A stretch of 64,000 nucleotides of DNA from Coprinus comatus. Lineage: Eukaryota; Basidiomycota; Agaricomycetes; Agaricales; Agaricaceae. Both the position numbers and the translations under genes were made by a program. Positions 24,916 through 37,097 of this stretch are shown one piece after another. Below the pieces are notes generated by a model. It searched no databases and was not told the origin of the DNA. It saw nothing but the letters and a program-made list of their open reading frames with translations. Positions within the stretch are counted from its first letter, which is position 1. The number at the start of each line of letters is the position of its first letter. The stretch is from positions 1,116,001-1,180,000 of the forward strand of contig JAWPGT010000002.1 of NCBI GenBank assembly GCA_034638255.1. Reading direction: 5' to 3'.

Positions 24916-25134
24916 GGTTGCAGGAGATGCTCGGTACAGTTGGGATATTGAATGTGAGGCTTCCTCACAAAAGCATGATCATTCAAGTCACAGTGTAAGA
25001 CGGCTTTGATGCGCAACCCGCTTAACGTTTATTCTTACTTACCTGGTGTTTGTGCAGGTCCGAGTCACTGACGCGCTGTGTCACGGATCGTCACACAATT
25101 ATTCGGAGCAGCCAAAAACTCTAGGTAGTCGGAT
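24916..25134. promoter_or_regulatory. Divergent promoter, BRCT gene / folylpolyglutamate synthase
   Basis: A 219 nt gap separates the two start codons, so both promoters must fit here. No clear TATA box was seen. The exact transcription starts are unknown. Confidence 0.5.
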
Positions 25135-27114
25135 ATGGGTATTGCTAGATTCTGCTTATCATCTTTACTGCGATCCACCATCGGTCTCCCCGGTATCCAG
25201 CGCAGGCTCTCAAGAAATATGTCGTCCTCCTCTACAAGAACATACCAAGATGCTATCGAACATCTCAACAGTCTGCAGTCAAATGCTGCTACTTTGGAAG
25301 CAGTCCGAGCATCCGGTGGACGTTTGAGCGAATTTGCCATCCCAGAAATGCTGGAATATTTGGAACGAATTGGATATACAGTTCGTGCTTTATTTACTTA
25401 TGTGTCTTTCAATTGAACCTTCTGGGACAGCCTTATGACTTGAACGCTCTAAATGTGATCCACATCACCGGCACCAAGGGCAAAGGCTCTACCAGCGCAT
25501 TTGTAAACTCAATTCTACAGAACTCCAGACCATCGTGGAAAATTGGTATAATTAACCTACCTTCGCCTCCGCAAATCTAACCAACCTCATGAAGGTCTTT
25601 ATACGTCTCCCCATTTGGTGGCCGTGAGGGAACGGATCCGTGTAAATGGTATTCCTATTTCAGAGGCAGAATTCACGAAATATTTCTTCCAAGTTTGGGA
25701 CAAACTAGCTAGCAATGACAATGTGAGTACTATCCCATAAATAATACATATCATTGATGTCCATAAAGCGAAAACTTGCAACAACGCCTCTCATGCCAGG
25801 GTACTTTCGCTTTCTAACGTTGTTGGCCTTCCATACTTTCCTAGAAATGAAAGTCAATGCAGCTATTCTTGAGGTCGGCGTCGGCGGAACGTATGATAGT
25901 ACCAACATTGTTCCACAACCAATAGTGACTGGGATCACTGCCTTGGGCATAGATCATGTAGCTGTCTTGGGAAAAACCTTGGCAGAAATTGCATGGCAAA
26001 AGGGTGGTATCTTCAAAGTGTGTCGATCATTCGTCATATCTGTTGCCACACTAAGCATGGATTTCAGAATGGAGTTCCTGCTCTCACTGTCAATCAACCA
26101 CAAGAAGTAATAGATATTCTCAGAAAGAGAGCTGAAGAGTTGAAAGTATGAGCTTGCAGTGATCATGACGTAGTTATGACCCTACTAACATAAATATGCA
26201 GTCGTCATCTTTCCAGATAATAGAAAAGTCAAATGTGTTATCAAAAATTCCCTTAGGTAGAGTCATGTGCATCGTGATGTACATTCAACTAACTGTATGT
26301 CAGGCCTTGCTGGAAAGCATCAAATACAAAATGCTACTCTTGCTGTCGAAATTGTGCGCACGTTCCTCAAAGAAAAAGACGCCCTCGAAACTCCGGAGGA
26401 AGTGCCAGAAGCTTTCGCTGCAGGACTTACGAATGCTAAGTGGCCGGGTCGTTGTCAGACCGTCACCGATCCCGGTGCAAACGACATTACCTGGTACCTG
26501 GACGGCGCACACACCTTAGAGAGCCTTGAATGCTGTATTCAATGGTTTGTAGCACCAGGCGTGGGGCTTACCGATGCCCAACCCGTTTCGTGAGACATCC
26601 TCCCTTGAAATGTGTCACTAATCTGACTATTATCAGTCGCGTCCTCGTATTTAATTGTACAAGTGGACGGTCAGGGCACGCTTTCCTTGGTGCTATCAAC
26701 AGCTACATCACTCGGGAATTAAGAATAATAAACGAGCACGAAAATTCATTAAATTTCTTTGACCAGGTCATATTTTGCACTAATGTCACATATGCAGACG
26801 GTCACTTCAAAGGAGGTAAATTATAGACCCATATGCTTTTAATCATACACTGAATACTTTTTCAAGACCTGACCACCAAAGCAATTCCAGAAAATGATCT
26901 CGCACAACTAACTACACAACAACAGCTTGCGTCTACTTGGTCCTCACTACTACCCAACTTTCCTCAAGACCATATACATGTCCTTCCATCAATCGAACAT
27001 GCTGTTACTCAGATCAAGAAGATGAACACCCCTACCAAAGTTCTCGTCACTGGGAGCCTTCATCTCGTAGGAGGCGTTATTGAAGTCGCGGGACTAGCAG
27101 AGACTGCCTTATGA
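25135..27114 (+). CDS. MET7: Folylpolyglutamate synthase
   Basis: Adds glutamates to folates (ATP + tetrahydrofolate-Glu(n) + Glu), keeping folate in the cell for one-carbon and methionine metabolism. Conserved parts in order: AIEHLNSLQSNAATL, HITGTKGKGSTSAFV (P-loop), GLYTSPHLVAVRERIRVNG, ILEVGVGGTYDSTN, GITALGIDHVAVLGKTLAEIAWQK, NATLAVEIVRTFL, WPGRCQTV, WYLDGAHTLESLE, then VLVFNCTSGR and VTGSLHLVGGVIEV near the end. The gene is cut by about eight introns (for example 25378-25432, 25547-25597, 25722-25767, 26018-26070 and 26816-26866). The first ATG at 25135 gives MGIARFCLSSLLRSTIGL, a basic, Ser/Leu-rich mitochondrial-type leader. A second in-frame ATG at 25219 (MSSSSTRTYQDA) starts the cytosolic-type protein. 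Confidence 0.92.
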
Positions 27115-27211
27115 AAAATCACTTATAATTATAATTATTTTCTGAGATAGTTTATTTAGAGATCATGAAGTCAACGTCTAGATAGTATATCATATAGCCA
27201 AATAATAACCT

Positions 27212-28807
27212 TTAGTATTTCGGTTTCCGTATGCGACGCCGGCGTTGCGTTTTTCTCTTGTGAGAACCAAAAGAAGTAATACCCTAGAAATGGTATATTA
27301 AGACTTATGTATTAATTAATGAGGAAATGACACGATACCTGTTCATTGAGGAATGTGGAAATTTCGCTGCGCAACCTAGTGGAAGAATATCCTGCCGGGG
27401 CCAAATCAAGCAAGGTATCGAAGTGGATAGGCTTTTCGGTATTTGTTGAATACTTGTTACACGATAGTAAAAGACAAAAGCACACCTCATAACGCAGAAT
27501 CTGATTACATAGATCTTGATTATTCATAATATTACATTGAAACTCCATTTTCCACTCTTCTAGCGGCTTTCGTCCAGCTTTCACTAGCCGCATCTTGGTA
27601 GAGCTTTTCCGTTTTGTCTTGCCCAATGATAGGCCACCAACAGGAAAGTACAATTGAACACTCAATATTTTGTCATCAGAAGGCGCTTTAATTTGCTGCA
27701 TAGCCTCATGGACCACAAGGTAAGTATAAAGCAGCTTAGCAACAGTTCCTGCATCGGGCTGTTGAATATCAAGACTGTATATATCAGTGAGCTGAAAGCG
27801 GGAGCAGGATGTTTTCTCGGGACGTACACGGAAGCGAGGTGTATTGTTTGATCGGTGTTCCGTAGTAGGAGGTAAAGCATCAATAGTTGTAAAGCTCGTA
27901 GCATATCGACAAGTAAGGCCGGATGGACGGAACTGTGGAGAGGAAGGGAATTCCTGAAAAGTCTCGTTCTCAAGAAATTGAGATGTTGACGAACGACTGG
28001 AGATTGTAGACCTTGGATCCGGGCTTGGTGAACGTAGAATCGCCTGTGCTCGCCTCAATATAGTACTTCTTTTTGCGTCACTGTATGCCTCAACCAAAGA
28101 TTGCACGTTGCTTCGTTTTCGCTTCTTCGGCTGTTTTTGTTGAACCAAGTCTCCAAGATGGATGTTTTTGGATATTGTATCAGGTGATGGTGGTTCGTCC
28201 GTTCCACCCAACTCTTTTTTGAGGAGGATTGTCACAGTTTCAGGGGTATATGCGTGTTTTCTGGCACAGGTTTTTAAATGGTTCATTTTCTGAGTTGCCG
28301 TCTTCCGTGTCGTCCATTTAACATTACAGCAAACACAACTTTTCAGCTTTGATATAGTAGAGTCCGGAACTCCAAACTCGAATGTTCGGGGTACTCTTTT
28401 GGTTGTTGCCTGCTTTCCCAACGTGTCAGGGAGCATTTTGGTGGATCGTGCTGCCACAGCAACGTCCTTGTGAGCGAATCGAGACAAGGGCTTTGTTTGT
28501 AGTTCTGTTGGTGCAATAGTTTAAATTTTTATATTTTATAAGGTTACCTAGACATACCTAGAGTCGGGTTTATTCTATCTGAATCCGAACCAGCCAGGAC
28601 GATGACTTCTGTGGAATTCAAGCTCGATTTGGGTTGCATAGCCCAAGAAGAAGGTTGCATTGTTTGATCCGTTAAATCTGCACTTCTGTTCGTTTCAGAG
28701 TGAAGAGGCAATTGGATATGAAAGCGCGATAATGTGTTAACGCTGTTGGGTTGCACTATGGATCTTGCCCAAATTTTGAGAATGGTTGGCTGGAGAAAAT
28801 TGGGCAT
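27212..28807 (-). CDS. SLX4: Structure-specific endonuclease scaffold SLX4
   Basis: Scaffold that binds and activates the SLX1 nuclease and other nucleases in recombination and replication repair. The first exon starts MPNFLQPTILKIWAR. The next exon has the fungal SLX4 Cys/His segment (SCVCCNVKWTTRKTATQKM, NHLKTCARKHAYTPETV). Then follow a Ser/Arg/Lys-rich linker with basic clusters (QPKKRKRSN), LTDIYSLDIQQPDAGTV, and the C-terminal SLX1-binding domain (KPIHFDTLLDLAPAGY, RLRSEISTFLNEQ, GITSFGS). The end is very basic (KRKTQRRRRIRKPKY). Introns: about 28511-28560, 27435-27490 and 27286-27342. The gene is divergent from KAP120. The protein is short compared with animal SLX4, as is usual in fungi. 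ATG choice (28807) is the first Met in the open exon. Confidence 0.85.
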
Positions 28808-29042
28808 CCAATGAATTATGTATGACAACGTAGCATTTGCAATGACCGCGACGCGTTTGTTGATATGTCTTTGTCTCAGGGCTCCTCTGACTTAATGACA
28901 TATATTGATCTTCATGATCACTCGCATTTTTATCATCTATCCGTGTTCATCGTCATACGCTGCTCTTAGCGTATCAAGTTCTTGTCTTCTGTCGAACTTT
29001 TAACGTTTCTCCAACCCTTCATCTGTTCCTCTCAGTGCCACT
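28808..29042. promoter_or_regulatory. Divergent promoter, SLX4 / KAP120
   Basis: A 235 nt gap separates the start codons. The half next to KAP120 is rich in CT (around 28975-29040), as is common just upstream of fungal start codons. No TATA box is obvious. Confidence 0.5.
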
Positions 29043-32000
29043 ATGAACGTGGATAAACCAAGAACTCTCAATCTGGGAGTGTCCGTAGAACATGTCGACC
29101 CACAAGAGTTATATCAAGTATTGGTCGATGCTTCAAGCCAAGTCTACTCCCTTGTTCAGTCCTCTAGTCAACGCTTAAAACAAATGCTCGATATGGTGGG
29201 GACATTTGATGCTTTGCAGGAAATCGCTGTTCAGAGAACAGTACCAACTCCAGTTCGGCAACAAGCTATCATCCAGTTTAAAAATGGTGCACTGGGACAT
29301 TGGAGATCTCGCAAGTATGTCTGCAAACATAGACCTTATACTTTGGATGAACCGATGACTACACAGACTCTTGACGGACGAACAGCGTCACAGGATACGG
29401 AACCGTACTCTAATTCTACTCGATGAACCCGATGAAACAGTGAGCATACTCTCCTCTTGCTAATGAAGATTTATACTAATGTTGCACATCCACAGATCTC
29501 AGAATTTAATGAAATTGTAGTTGCCAAGATCGCAAGACAAGATTTCCCCACAAATTGGTTTGTATCAAAACACATCTCAACACCTTGTTATGGCTTACAC
29601 ATATTTTTTCTCAAGGGGTGATCTCCTTGACAACCTCATGAATACTATTAGTGCCAGTCTTGCAAGCCAGTATTCAGGTGGTCAAGGAGGTGATCGAGAT
29701 GCACTGGTTTTGAAGAGATCGCTCAGCATCGTCAACGGTGTGGTAAAGGAGTTTGCAAGTATCAAAATGCCTAATGGTATGAAAACAATGGCAAATGTAC
29801 GCTGAAACATCCACCTCCAAGATGTAGTCTTTTGATTGATGTACCAATAGATTGTACAAGGACTCCGGCAGCAAATCTACGGTTATTATACCACAGTGGC
29901 AACAAACCTCTTTAATTCGCTTAATCCCGAGACCATAACGACGGAAAGGATGCTGCAAGATCTCGGAATTATGCATATGTTATATAAGATTGTCATCAAG
30001 ATGGCTATCTGGACATGGCAGCGCGTCGAAAGATACTCAAGAGAAGAAGCTGCTTTTCAACATGCACAGGTAAGTAGATGTATATATTGAGTTACAAATA
30101 CACTATTTCACTACTTAACGTTAGCTCACTATAGCAATCCGAAATTTTTGCTTTCTCGTACAACTATGTGAAATCCCTCTTTCCGCTACGAAAAAATATT
30201 GTCCAGGCATTGACTCCAGAAAGGAAAACATTATTAGCCAAAAAGGGCTTGAGTATTCTAACCAAAACATCTTCGGACATACGGGAAATATTTCCGACGA
30301 CTACAACAACTAGGTGGCCAACGATTTGTGGAGCTTCCACATTGTGGCGAGCTGGTTCTCTTTTACTGGACCCAAGTCGTCGATGCAACTACAGGCCCTC
30401 CACAATTCATCGAAGGTGCACATTATTCTAAATGTTTTCCATGGATACTTTACGATTGTACTCACCCAATTCAAGATACCGATGAGGCTGTTTATCCCAT
30501 ACGATTTCTCGTTCAAGGCATGGTTCTGTTTAAAGAGAGTCTGATTCAATGGGCACCAAAACGCCGCGATGGCACAGAGAATCCCAACAGTATTGTTTTT
30601 TCTTATTCATTCAGCTCTTGCTGATGATATCTTTCAGCGCTTTCAAGGGGGTTTATTGAGGAAGCCGCATCGCTCCTCATCACACGCTTTATGCCACTGA
30701 ACCCAACAGACCTAGAAAGTTGGATGAGTGATCCTGAAGAATGGCTAAATGTCGAGGACAAGGAAAACGACCAATGGGAGTATGAAATACGAGTATGTTG
30801 TGCTCTTCTTCTCTGATAACTAGTCACCCACTTGGACTAGCCTTGTAGTGAAAGGGTACTTCTCCAGTTGATGAATAACTATAGCGAATATGTCATACCT
30901 CTTATGTCTGCATCCTTCAAGCAGTTTGCAGGTACGTTCCAGGTATTAGTTCGATCAGGGAGCACTGTTGACACACAAGTCTTTATAAAGTCACACCCGC
31001 GGTCGATCTACAAAGTGTGATCCAAAAAGAGGCACTGTATTGTGCTATTGGTCGTTGCGCGAACCGATTGAAAAATGAAATACCGTTTGGTCAGTGGTTA
31101 CAACACACATTAGCGGTTGAAGCAAAGGAATCTATCAATCCCAAGTGAGTAAACTCTTGAGCCGAGTATTTGTTGGTTACCGACTTTTCTTCTCTTCATT
31201 CAGCTATCCTATAATCAAACGTCGTATTGCTTGGCTGATTGGGAAGTGGGTCTCAGAGGAATGCACTTCTGTTAATAATCCTTTGATCTGGGATGTGCTC
31301 GTTCATCTCCTAAAAGAACGTGGACCGGCGACCGACACTGTTGTGCGCCTTACTGCTGTCAAAGCGCTACGAGAATGTATGGATGTACGTTTTGCCCACA
31401 CCTATTAGTTTAATCTCATGACCCATTCATTCTAGACGGTCAACTTCTCTATCGACTATTTTCTTCCACACCTCGCAACCACGATATCTGAATTTGTGCG
31501 ATTGACTGGAGAAGCTGAGACTTTTGAGAGCAAACGAAGAGTGGGCGAAGCTCTGAACATAGTCATCGAACGAAATGGTGCACAAGTACGCCCTTTTTCC
31601 TACTCGGTCACTAGAACATCATGAACATATCTTAATCGACTAGATTTCTCCTTTCGTGCCTATCATTGTTGCACCTCTGCCAGAATTATGTAGGTCGGAC
31701 TGCGAAATGACATTATCAACACGACCTCATAATATTTTTCTAGGGACCACCGCTGAAGATGATTGGCTATTCAAAGCTTCCCTCCTCGTCACTGTGACAA
31801 AACTTGTTGAAGCTATCAAGGAGGAATCCTCCAATCTAGGAAGTGTTGTCATCCCCCTCATACGCGAAAGCCTCATGCCCTCGGTGATTTTTCTCTTTAT
31901 TTTTTTCTTGTATAAAACATCTACTTATACTTCATTAAGGCCAAGGCTATCGACGAGGACGGCATCAACCTTTGGCATTCTGCCTTGAGAAACACAAACA

Positions 32001-33214
32001 CTATTGCGAGCGTCAACGGCGCTCCGGGCCTCTTCGACCTGGTGCCTGATGCTATTAGACTTCTAGCAACCAATATGGATATACTGGGTAGTATTATCCA
32101 AATAATCGAGTCTTACCTGTTGCTTGATATAAATAGACTCACTCAGGTAGGTTGCTCTATGGCCTTAGATACGCAGTGCTCATTGAGTCTTAGGCCCATG
32201 GTGCCGATCTGTGTCAGGCATTTTCCATGGCCCTTCAAAGCGATGGATCGGCCATGAATATGACGGATCTTATCATGGCTTTGAACTTATTTGTGCAAAT
32301 AGCTCCCTCTAGCACTTGGGTCCCACACATCCATTCCTCTGGATTATTTGCTTACATCTTGGATAAAATAGTGGAGAACGAGGTGTGTTCTGCTTATTGT
32401 ATCATAATTTTTTAGCTAACCCTTATTAAGATAAGTACATTAGTATTGACCGAATATATATATCTCTTCGCGAGGATGGTTATGACAGACCCCCAGGCAT
32501 TCCTGCAACTGATCTCTGCAGCCGCGGTACAATTAAACCAGAAAGAAAGTTACTTGATGGAGGGCTTGTTAGATCAATGGTGGGGAAAAGTGAGTGGAGA
32601 CTGCCTACCATTTTTCACCTAGTATGTCTTATGTATACGTCATGTCCACAGTTCGATAACATGGGCGAACCTCGCAATCGAAAATTAACCGCTATGGGTA
32701 TCGCGGCGTTTGTTTCCACTGGAAGAAAGGAAGTTCTAGAACGACTACCGACGGAAATATTCAACATTTGGCTGGATGTATTTGGTGAAATAAAAGAGGC
32801 CAAAAACTTTACAACTGAGGAAACAGAAGAGGGGTATGGAATTTTATCGATATATTACAGTCTTAAATCTCACCTTGTTGGCATAGATCATCACCGCCAT
32901 TCAGACGCTACTGGGATATTGACGAGGTTCCTTCGTGGTTCTATCAAGGAACCGAAGGTACCCCCGAATATAATCGACGCAAGGCAGTAAGTGGCTTATA
33001 ACCATGGACCCATTAAGTTGGTGTATTAATGTCATTAATGATACAGGTCTATGACGCGGACCCAATTCGAGTTGTACAACTAAACACATACGTAGCGGAA
33101 CGATTGAGCGAAGCCGAGAGGAACTCGGACCGGCAGTTTTTCAACGAATGTCTTGCCAAAGCTGATTCCACAGTATTCAAGCAGATTTATGATGAGATAT
33201 CATTACAGAAGTAG
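29043..33214 (+). CDS. KAP120: Importin-11-type karyopherin KAP120
   Basis: Importin-beta family nuclear transport receptor. The N-terminal importin-beta domain is clear: QRTVPTPVRQQAIIQFKNGA, LGHWRSRK, EQRHRIRNRTLILLDEPD, VAKIARQDFPTNW, then GDLLDNLMNTISASL. HEAT-like helical repeats continue to the end: SLSIVNGVVKEFASIKMP, IKRRIAWLIGKWVSEE, VVRLTAVKALRECMD, LFARMVMTDPQAFLQL. The end is ADSTVFKQIYDEISLQK. At least fourteen introns break the gene, which fits the many short open segments along 4.2 kb. S. cerevisiae Kap120 imports ribosome-assembly factors such as Rfp1, and importin-11 imports UBE2 enzymes in animals. Cargo here is unknown. The order of helices and the N-terminal motif give a solid family call; the exact orthology (Kap120 against other beta-karyopherins) is a bit less certain. 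Confidence 0.82.
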
Positions 33215-33329
33215 AATCACCATTCGCTAAAACACCCTTTTGTCAAGACGGCTCATACATTCCACACTAATATCTTTACAATGTCTGATAACTGGGACAG
33301 TCCTATTCAATATATTTGACTATACGCGA

Positions 33330-34833
33330 TTAATAATCGGACAGGCCAGATTCACTGTAACTCCCCATTGAACCAGATAAATCCGTAGTGTCCAGATCCA
33401 TATCACTGCTGAATTCATAATCACTCCCGCTTTCTGGTTCTGTAACCTCTACTTCATACCTATGGGCGCCTATTACTTCATCTCCACATCTTAGGCACTC
33501 CCATCCATGCTCATTATCGACATCGTCAGCCACTCGGATCAGCTGTTCTGCAATACAACTATAGCAGTATATGTCACCGCATGAGGCCACATAGGGGATG
33601 TTAACAGGATATATCGGTATCTCGTTTTCAGATCCATGGGTATCAGCTGACGTTTGGGGTACTAAACTTGAGAACATGTTGGCGGGCTCGGATATATTGA
33701 GATTGAAAGACGCGTTTTCTGCACATATGGCGCATTGGTCGACTGGAAGAGACCAGAATTTGCCGTGTTTTGTATTCGATTCCGACTTTTTAAGTGATTT
33801 CTTAAACCCAAATTGGGTGGCAACTTGTGTTGGAATTATAGAGGATATCGAGAGAGGTTTCAGATATGAAAGGAGTCGGTAGAATCGCCTTCGAACCGAA
33901 CGAGTATGTAGAAGGGGGAGAATGAAAATCAAGAATTCCTGGAAAGTGTTTCATTAAGATCCACAGAAGCTTCTAGTATTATTTACTTACAGTGAAAGCA
34001 TGCCAGACCATTTGGCGATTCATGAATTCGTAGCTTACATCACGCCTTACTTCTCCTCGCGAAGGGACGAGACGCATCCGCATAAGTCGGTCAGCCAAAG
34101 TGCGATAACTATATTCCAATTGAGTTAGTTAGTTCTTGTATTGCATGAGATATGCACCTACCGACCACTCCACATGAATGTGATAAAATTGAATAAGCCA
34201 AGAAGGGTATGCAGAGACTCCACTCTGGTAAGTAAATCCCAAGCTTTCCGACGTTTGTCGGACAACGGTGCATCTGGCCAGGCTTGAGAGAGTGCATGTG
34301 CTCTGAGACGTGAATGAAGATATGGAAGGAGTATAGTTAAAGTTCCGTGTATTAGGAGCGTTCTTCGTGGTAAGCCAGATGCTGAGGGTTACATTTAGCC
34401 CCTAACCAATCTCATGAACACATAACATAACGTACGTGTACGAGAAAGGGTAGAAGATGGTGGAAGCACAAAACGCAGATCTTGTAGTTTTGCACCGTAA
34501 CTGGCACCGTTATCCCATATAGATAGTTTGTAGAGAACGAGCTGAATCAAAAGACTAAGCTCTGGTTCAATTCGAGCTTTAAGATTACTCTGAAGAAAGG
34601 GTTTAGCGAAGAAGTTAAATCACCGAGTTACTCACGTGAAGCAATGCCAATGCCTTGGAAATAGGTTCCTGCAAAACCTGTGCCAGCTCCTGGTCCAACA
34701 ATTCTGCATCCAACTGGCCAACGCGAGCAATGCGTTGCTCTGGTAGGTTGCTGGTACCGAGTGACGCCTGGATAGCATCAAGTTTCGATTTCGCTGCATC
34801 CCAGGCAGCATCAAATGAGTTTGTTCCTGTCAT
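33330..34833 (-). CDS. PEX2: Peroxisomal RING E3 ligase subunit PEX2
   Basis: Peroxin of the PEX2-PEX10-PEX12 retrotranslocation channel that ubiquitinates the import receptor PEX5. The first exon begins MTGTNSFDAAWDAAK and has the family signature RIARVGQLDAELLDQEL. A membrane-embedded region follows over about 33950-34610, interrupted by introns. The last exon (33330-33932) carries the RING: CAICAE, then SCGDIYCYSCI, then WECLRCGDEV, with a long insert between the first two Cys pairs. The C-terminal tail is acidic (SDMDLDTTDLSGS) and ends SGLSDY. The ATG at 34833 fits the family start. It shares a 160 nt divergent promoter with the PheRS alpha gene. Confidence 0.9.
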
Positions 34834-34993
34834 GAAGTGGTGTCAGGAAAGTTTTGCAATGACATTGAACGTGAATTTGGCGTCGTTCACAATTAGCGGA
34901 CCGGCATCGTTATTGTGAGTTGGCACGTGACTGTCAGATAGATGTCGAGTCAAGGGAGATTAAGATAGCCAAACTTACTCCCAACAACTTGCA
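34834..34993. promoter_or_regulatory. Divergent promoter, PEX2 / FRS2
   Basis: Only 160 nt separate the two start codons. No TATA box is evident. Confidence 0.5.
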
Positions 34994-37063
34994 ATGGCCG
35001 AGCCTCTTCAGCAACTTGTCCTTACCACTCTCGATAAGGATGGTACCATCCAAGATACTCGCACACTGGTACTTCCTGGACAAACACACCCGGCATCTTC
35101 TCATGAGGACCAAATCACCATCCTTGGTGCCCTTAACTCTCTACTAAGCCGTGAAGTCTGTACATATATGCTTGAAAATACTTTCTGGAATGACTAACGT
35201 GTTACAGATGATAAAATATGATACACAGGAAACCTTGTCCCACGTCTTGACCCCAGAAGGAATACAGATTGTAAATGAAGGATCCCATGAAGCCCGTGTC
35301 TGGTCGGCCCTACCGGAGAAAGGAAAAGGAAGCCCCGTATCACCAGTTCAACTAAAGAAACTAGTAGGAGACGAGACTGCGAAGGTAGGTCAAGGTCGCG
35401 CGTTCAAGAATGGTTGGATAGGTAAAGAAGATGATGGACTTGTTAAATTGGTGGGTCCCAGCTTGTACATATGTACTCGCATTTAACAACCAACTAAATT
35501 GTCTCACACCAGGTAACAAATATTATAGACGTTACCAAAAACGATTTGCAGGAGATCGCTTCTTCAGGAACGCTGAAAGCAGGCGAGAAAGTGCTTGCTG
35601 ATCTCCGCAAGCGGAAGCTTATCACCCAGCGGTATGTGACCCGAACTTTCCCCAGGTACTCCGTCGACTCAAGTAATAGGTTAGGAAGGGCCAATGGTTT
35701 ACCGTGCAAAAAGGAGCAACTTCAGCACTTCGACAGCTAAACCTGAAACGGACTTGACTGCTGATATGCTTACATCGTATGTTACACTACCTTTGATACC
35801 TGCGCGTCCTCATCCAGTATCAGAGGGAAATGGAAAACATCCACGTTCAAGAAATACAACTTCGATGCAGTGGGTGTTCCTACCAATGGCGGAGCTCTCC
35901 ATCCTCTCCTTAAAGTACGAGAAGAGATTCGTAACATCTTTTTAGAAATGGGGTCAGTGTTTCCATGTATTGTAATGCATGTACTAAATGTTTTCCCTCT
36001 CAGTTTCGCGGAAATGCCGACTTCATCTTTCGTCGAATCAGGTTTCTGGTGCTTCGATGCTCTTTTCGTCCCCCAACAACATCCCGCCCGTGAAATGCAA
36101 GATACTTTCTACCTCTCAGGTAGCTCCACTTGAGCTCCTAGCGAAACTTTTTGTTTACGCCATTTCAATTAGATCCCGCAAAATCTCTTGCCCCAGAGCC
36201 AGAATACTACTCACGAGTCTCGACGATTCACGAACACGGCGGGTTTGGTTCAACAGGATATCGTGCGCCATGGTCACATGAAGAATCCAGCAAGTTACTC
36301 CTACGTACCCATACAACCGCATCCTCTGCTCATATGTTATACAAACTTGCTGCCAAATGCCGCGGTGAAACTGTTGAGGGTGAAGAAGAGTATATTCCCG
36401 GAGCAGCAGCTTCGAATTTAGAAAATGATGATGGTTTCCGGCCTGCAAAACTCTTCAGTATCGATCGCGTCTTCAGAAATGAGGCCGTCGATGCCACCCA
36501 TCTAGCTGAATTCCATCAGGTGGAAGGTGTTGTAGCAGATCGGGGACTCACCCTTGCTGACCTTATCGGTACGTGGTCTTCTTGTGATAGGAAATTCAAC
36601 TGTCTAAGGAAAGAAATTGTATACAGGGTTCATGAGGGTTTTCTTCAAGAAGATGGGTATTGAGCAAGTTAGGTTCAAACCGGCATATAATCCATATACC
36701 GAGGTACGCTGTAATATGTATCGTGAGCGTTTCTTATGGTTTGTTTATAATGCTCTCCTTCTAGCCATCGTTGGAAATCTTCGCTTTCCACCCGATGCTC
36801 AACAAATGGGTTGAAGTCGGTAACAGTGGTATGTTCCGCCCAGAAATGCTCGAGCCCATGGGCTTTCCTAAAGATGTACGCGTCCACGGCTGGGGCCTAA
36901 GTCTAGAACGACCCACGATGATCAGGTATGCTAAACACGTATCTCTGGCTAATCCCAATCTTGATGAAACTTCGTTAGATATGGCATTAACAATATTAGA
37001 GCTCTTGTGGGCCACAAGAACCCGATAGAAGGTATAGAAAATGCACCAGCCGTCATGTTCTAA
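34994..37063 (+). CDS. FRS2: Cytosolic phenylalanyl-tRNA synthetase alpha subunit
   Basis: Catalytic alpha chain of the (alpha-beta)2 cytosolic enzyme charging tRNA-Phe. The N-terminal winged-helix DNA-binding-like region is read as [35 protein letters not shown], and [20 protein letters not shown]. The class II core follows: [51 protein letters not shown] (motif 2 region), [65 protein letters not shown] (read with an intron near 36703-36765), and [11 protein letters not shown] (motif 3). It ends ENAPAVMF. Introns: about 35153-35208, 35453-35513, 35630-35690, 35775-35828, 35950-36002, 36118-36172, 36570-36627, 36700-36765 and 36925-36984. Partner FRS1 lies about 10 kb away. Confidence 0.94.
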
Positions 37064-37097
37064 TGAAGTTTGCAATACTTTTTAATTGTCAATGTAA

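Noticed and set aside
25065..25340. 91-codon minus-strand frame upstream of the BRCT gene
   Set aside because: Antisense to the first exon of folylpolyglutamate synthase; the BRCT gene has a good ATG downstream at 24915.
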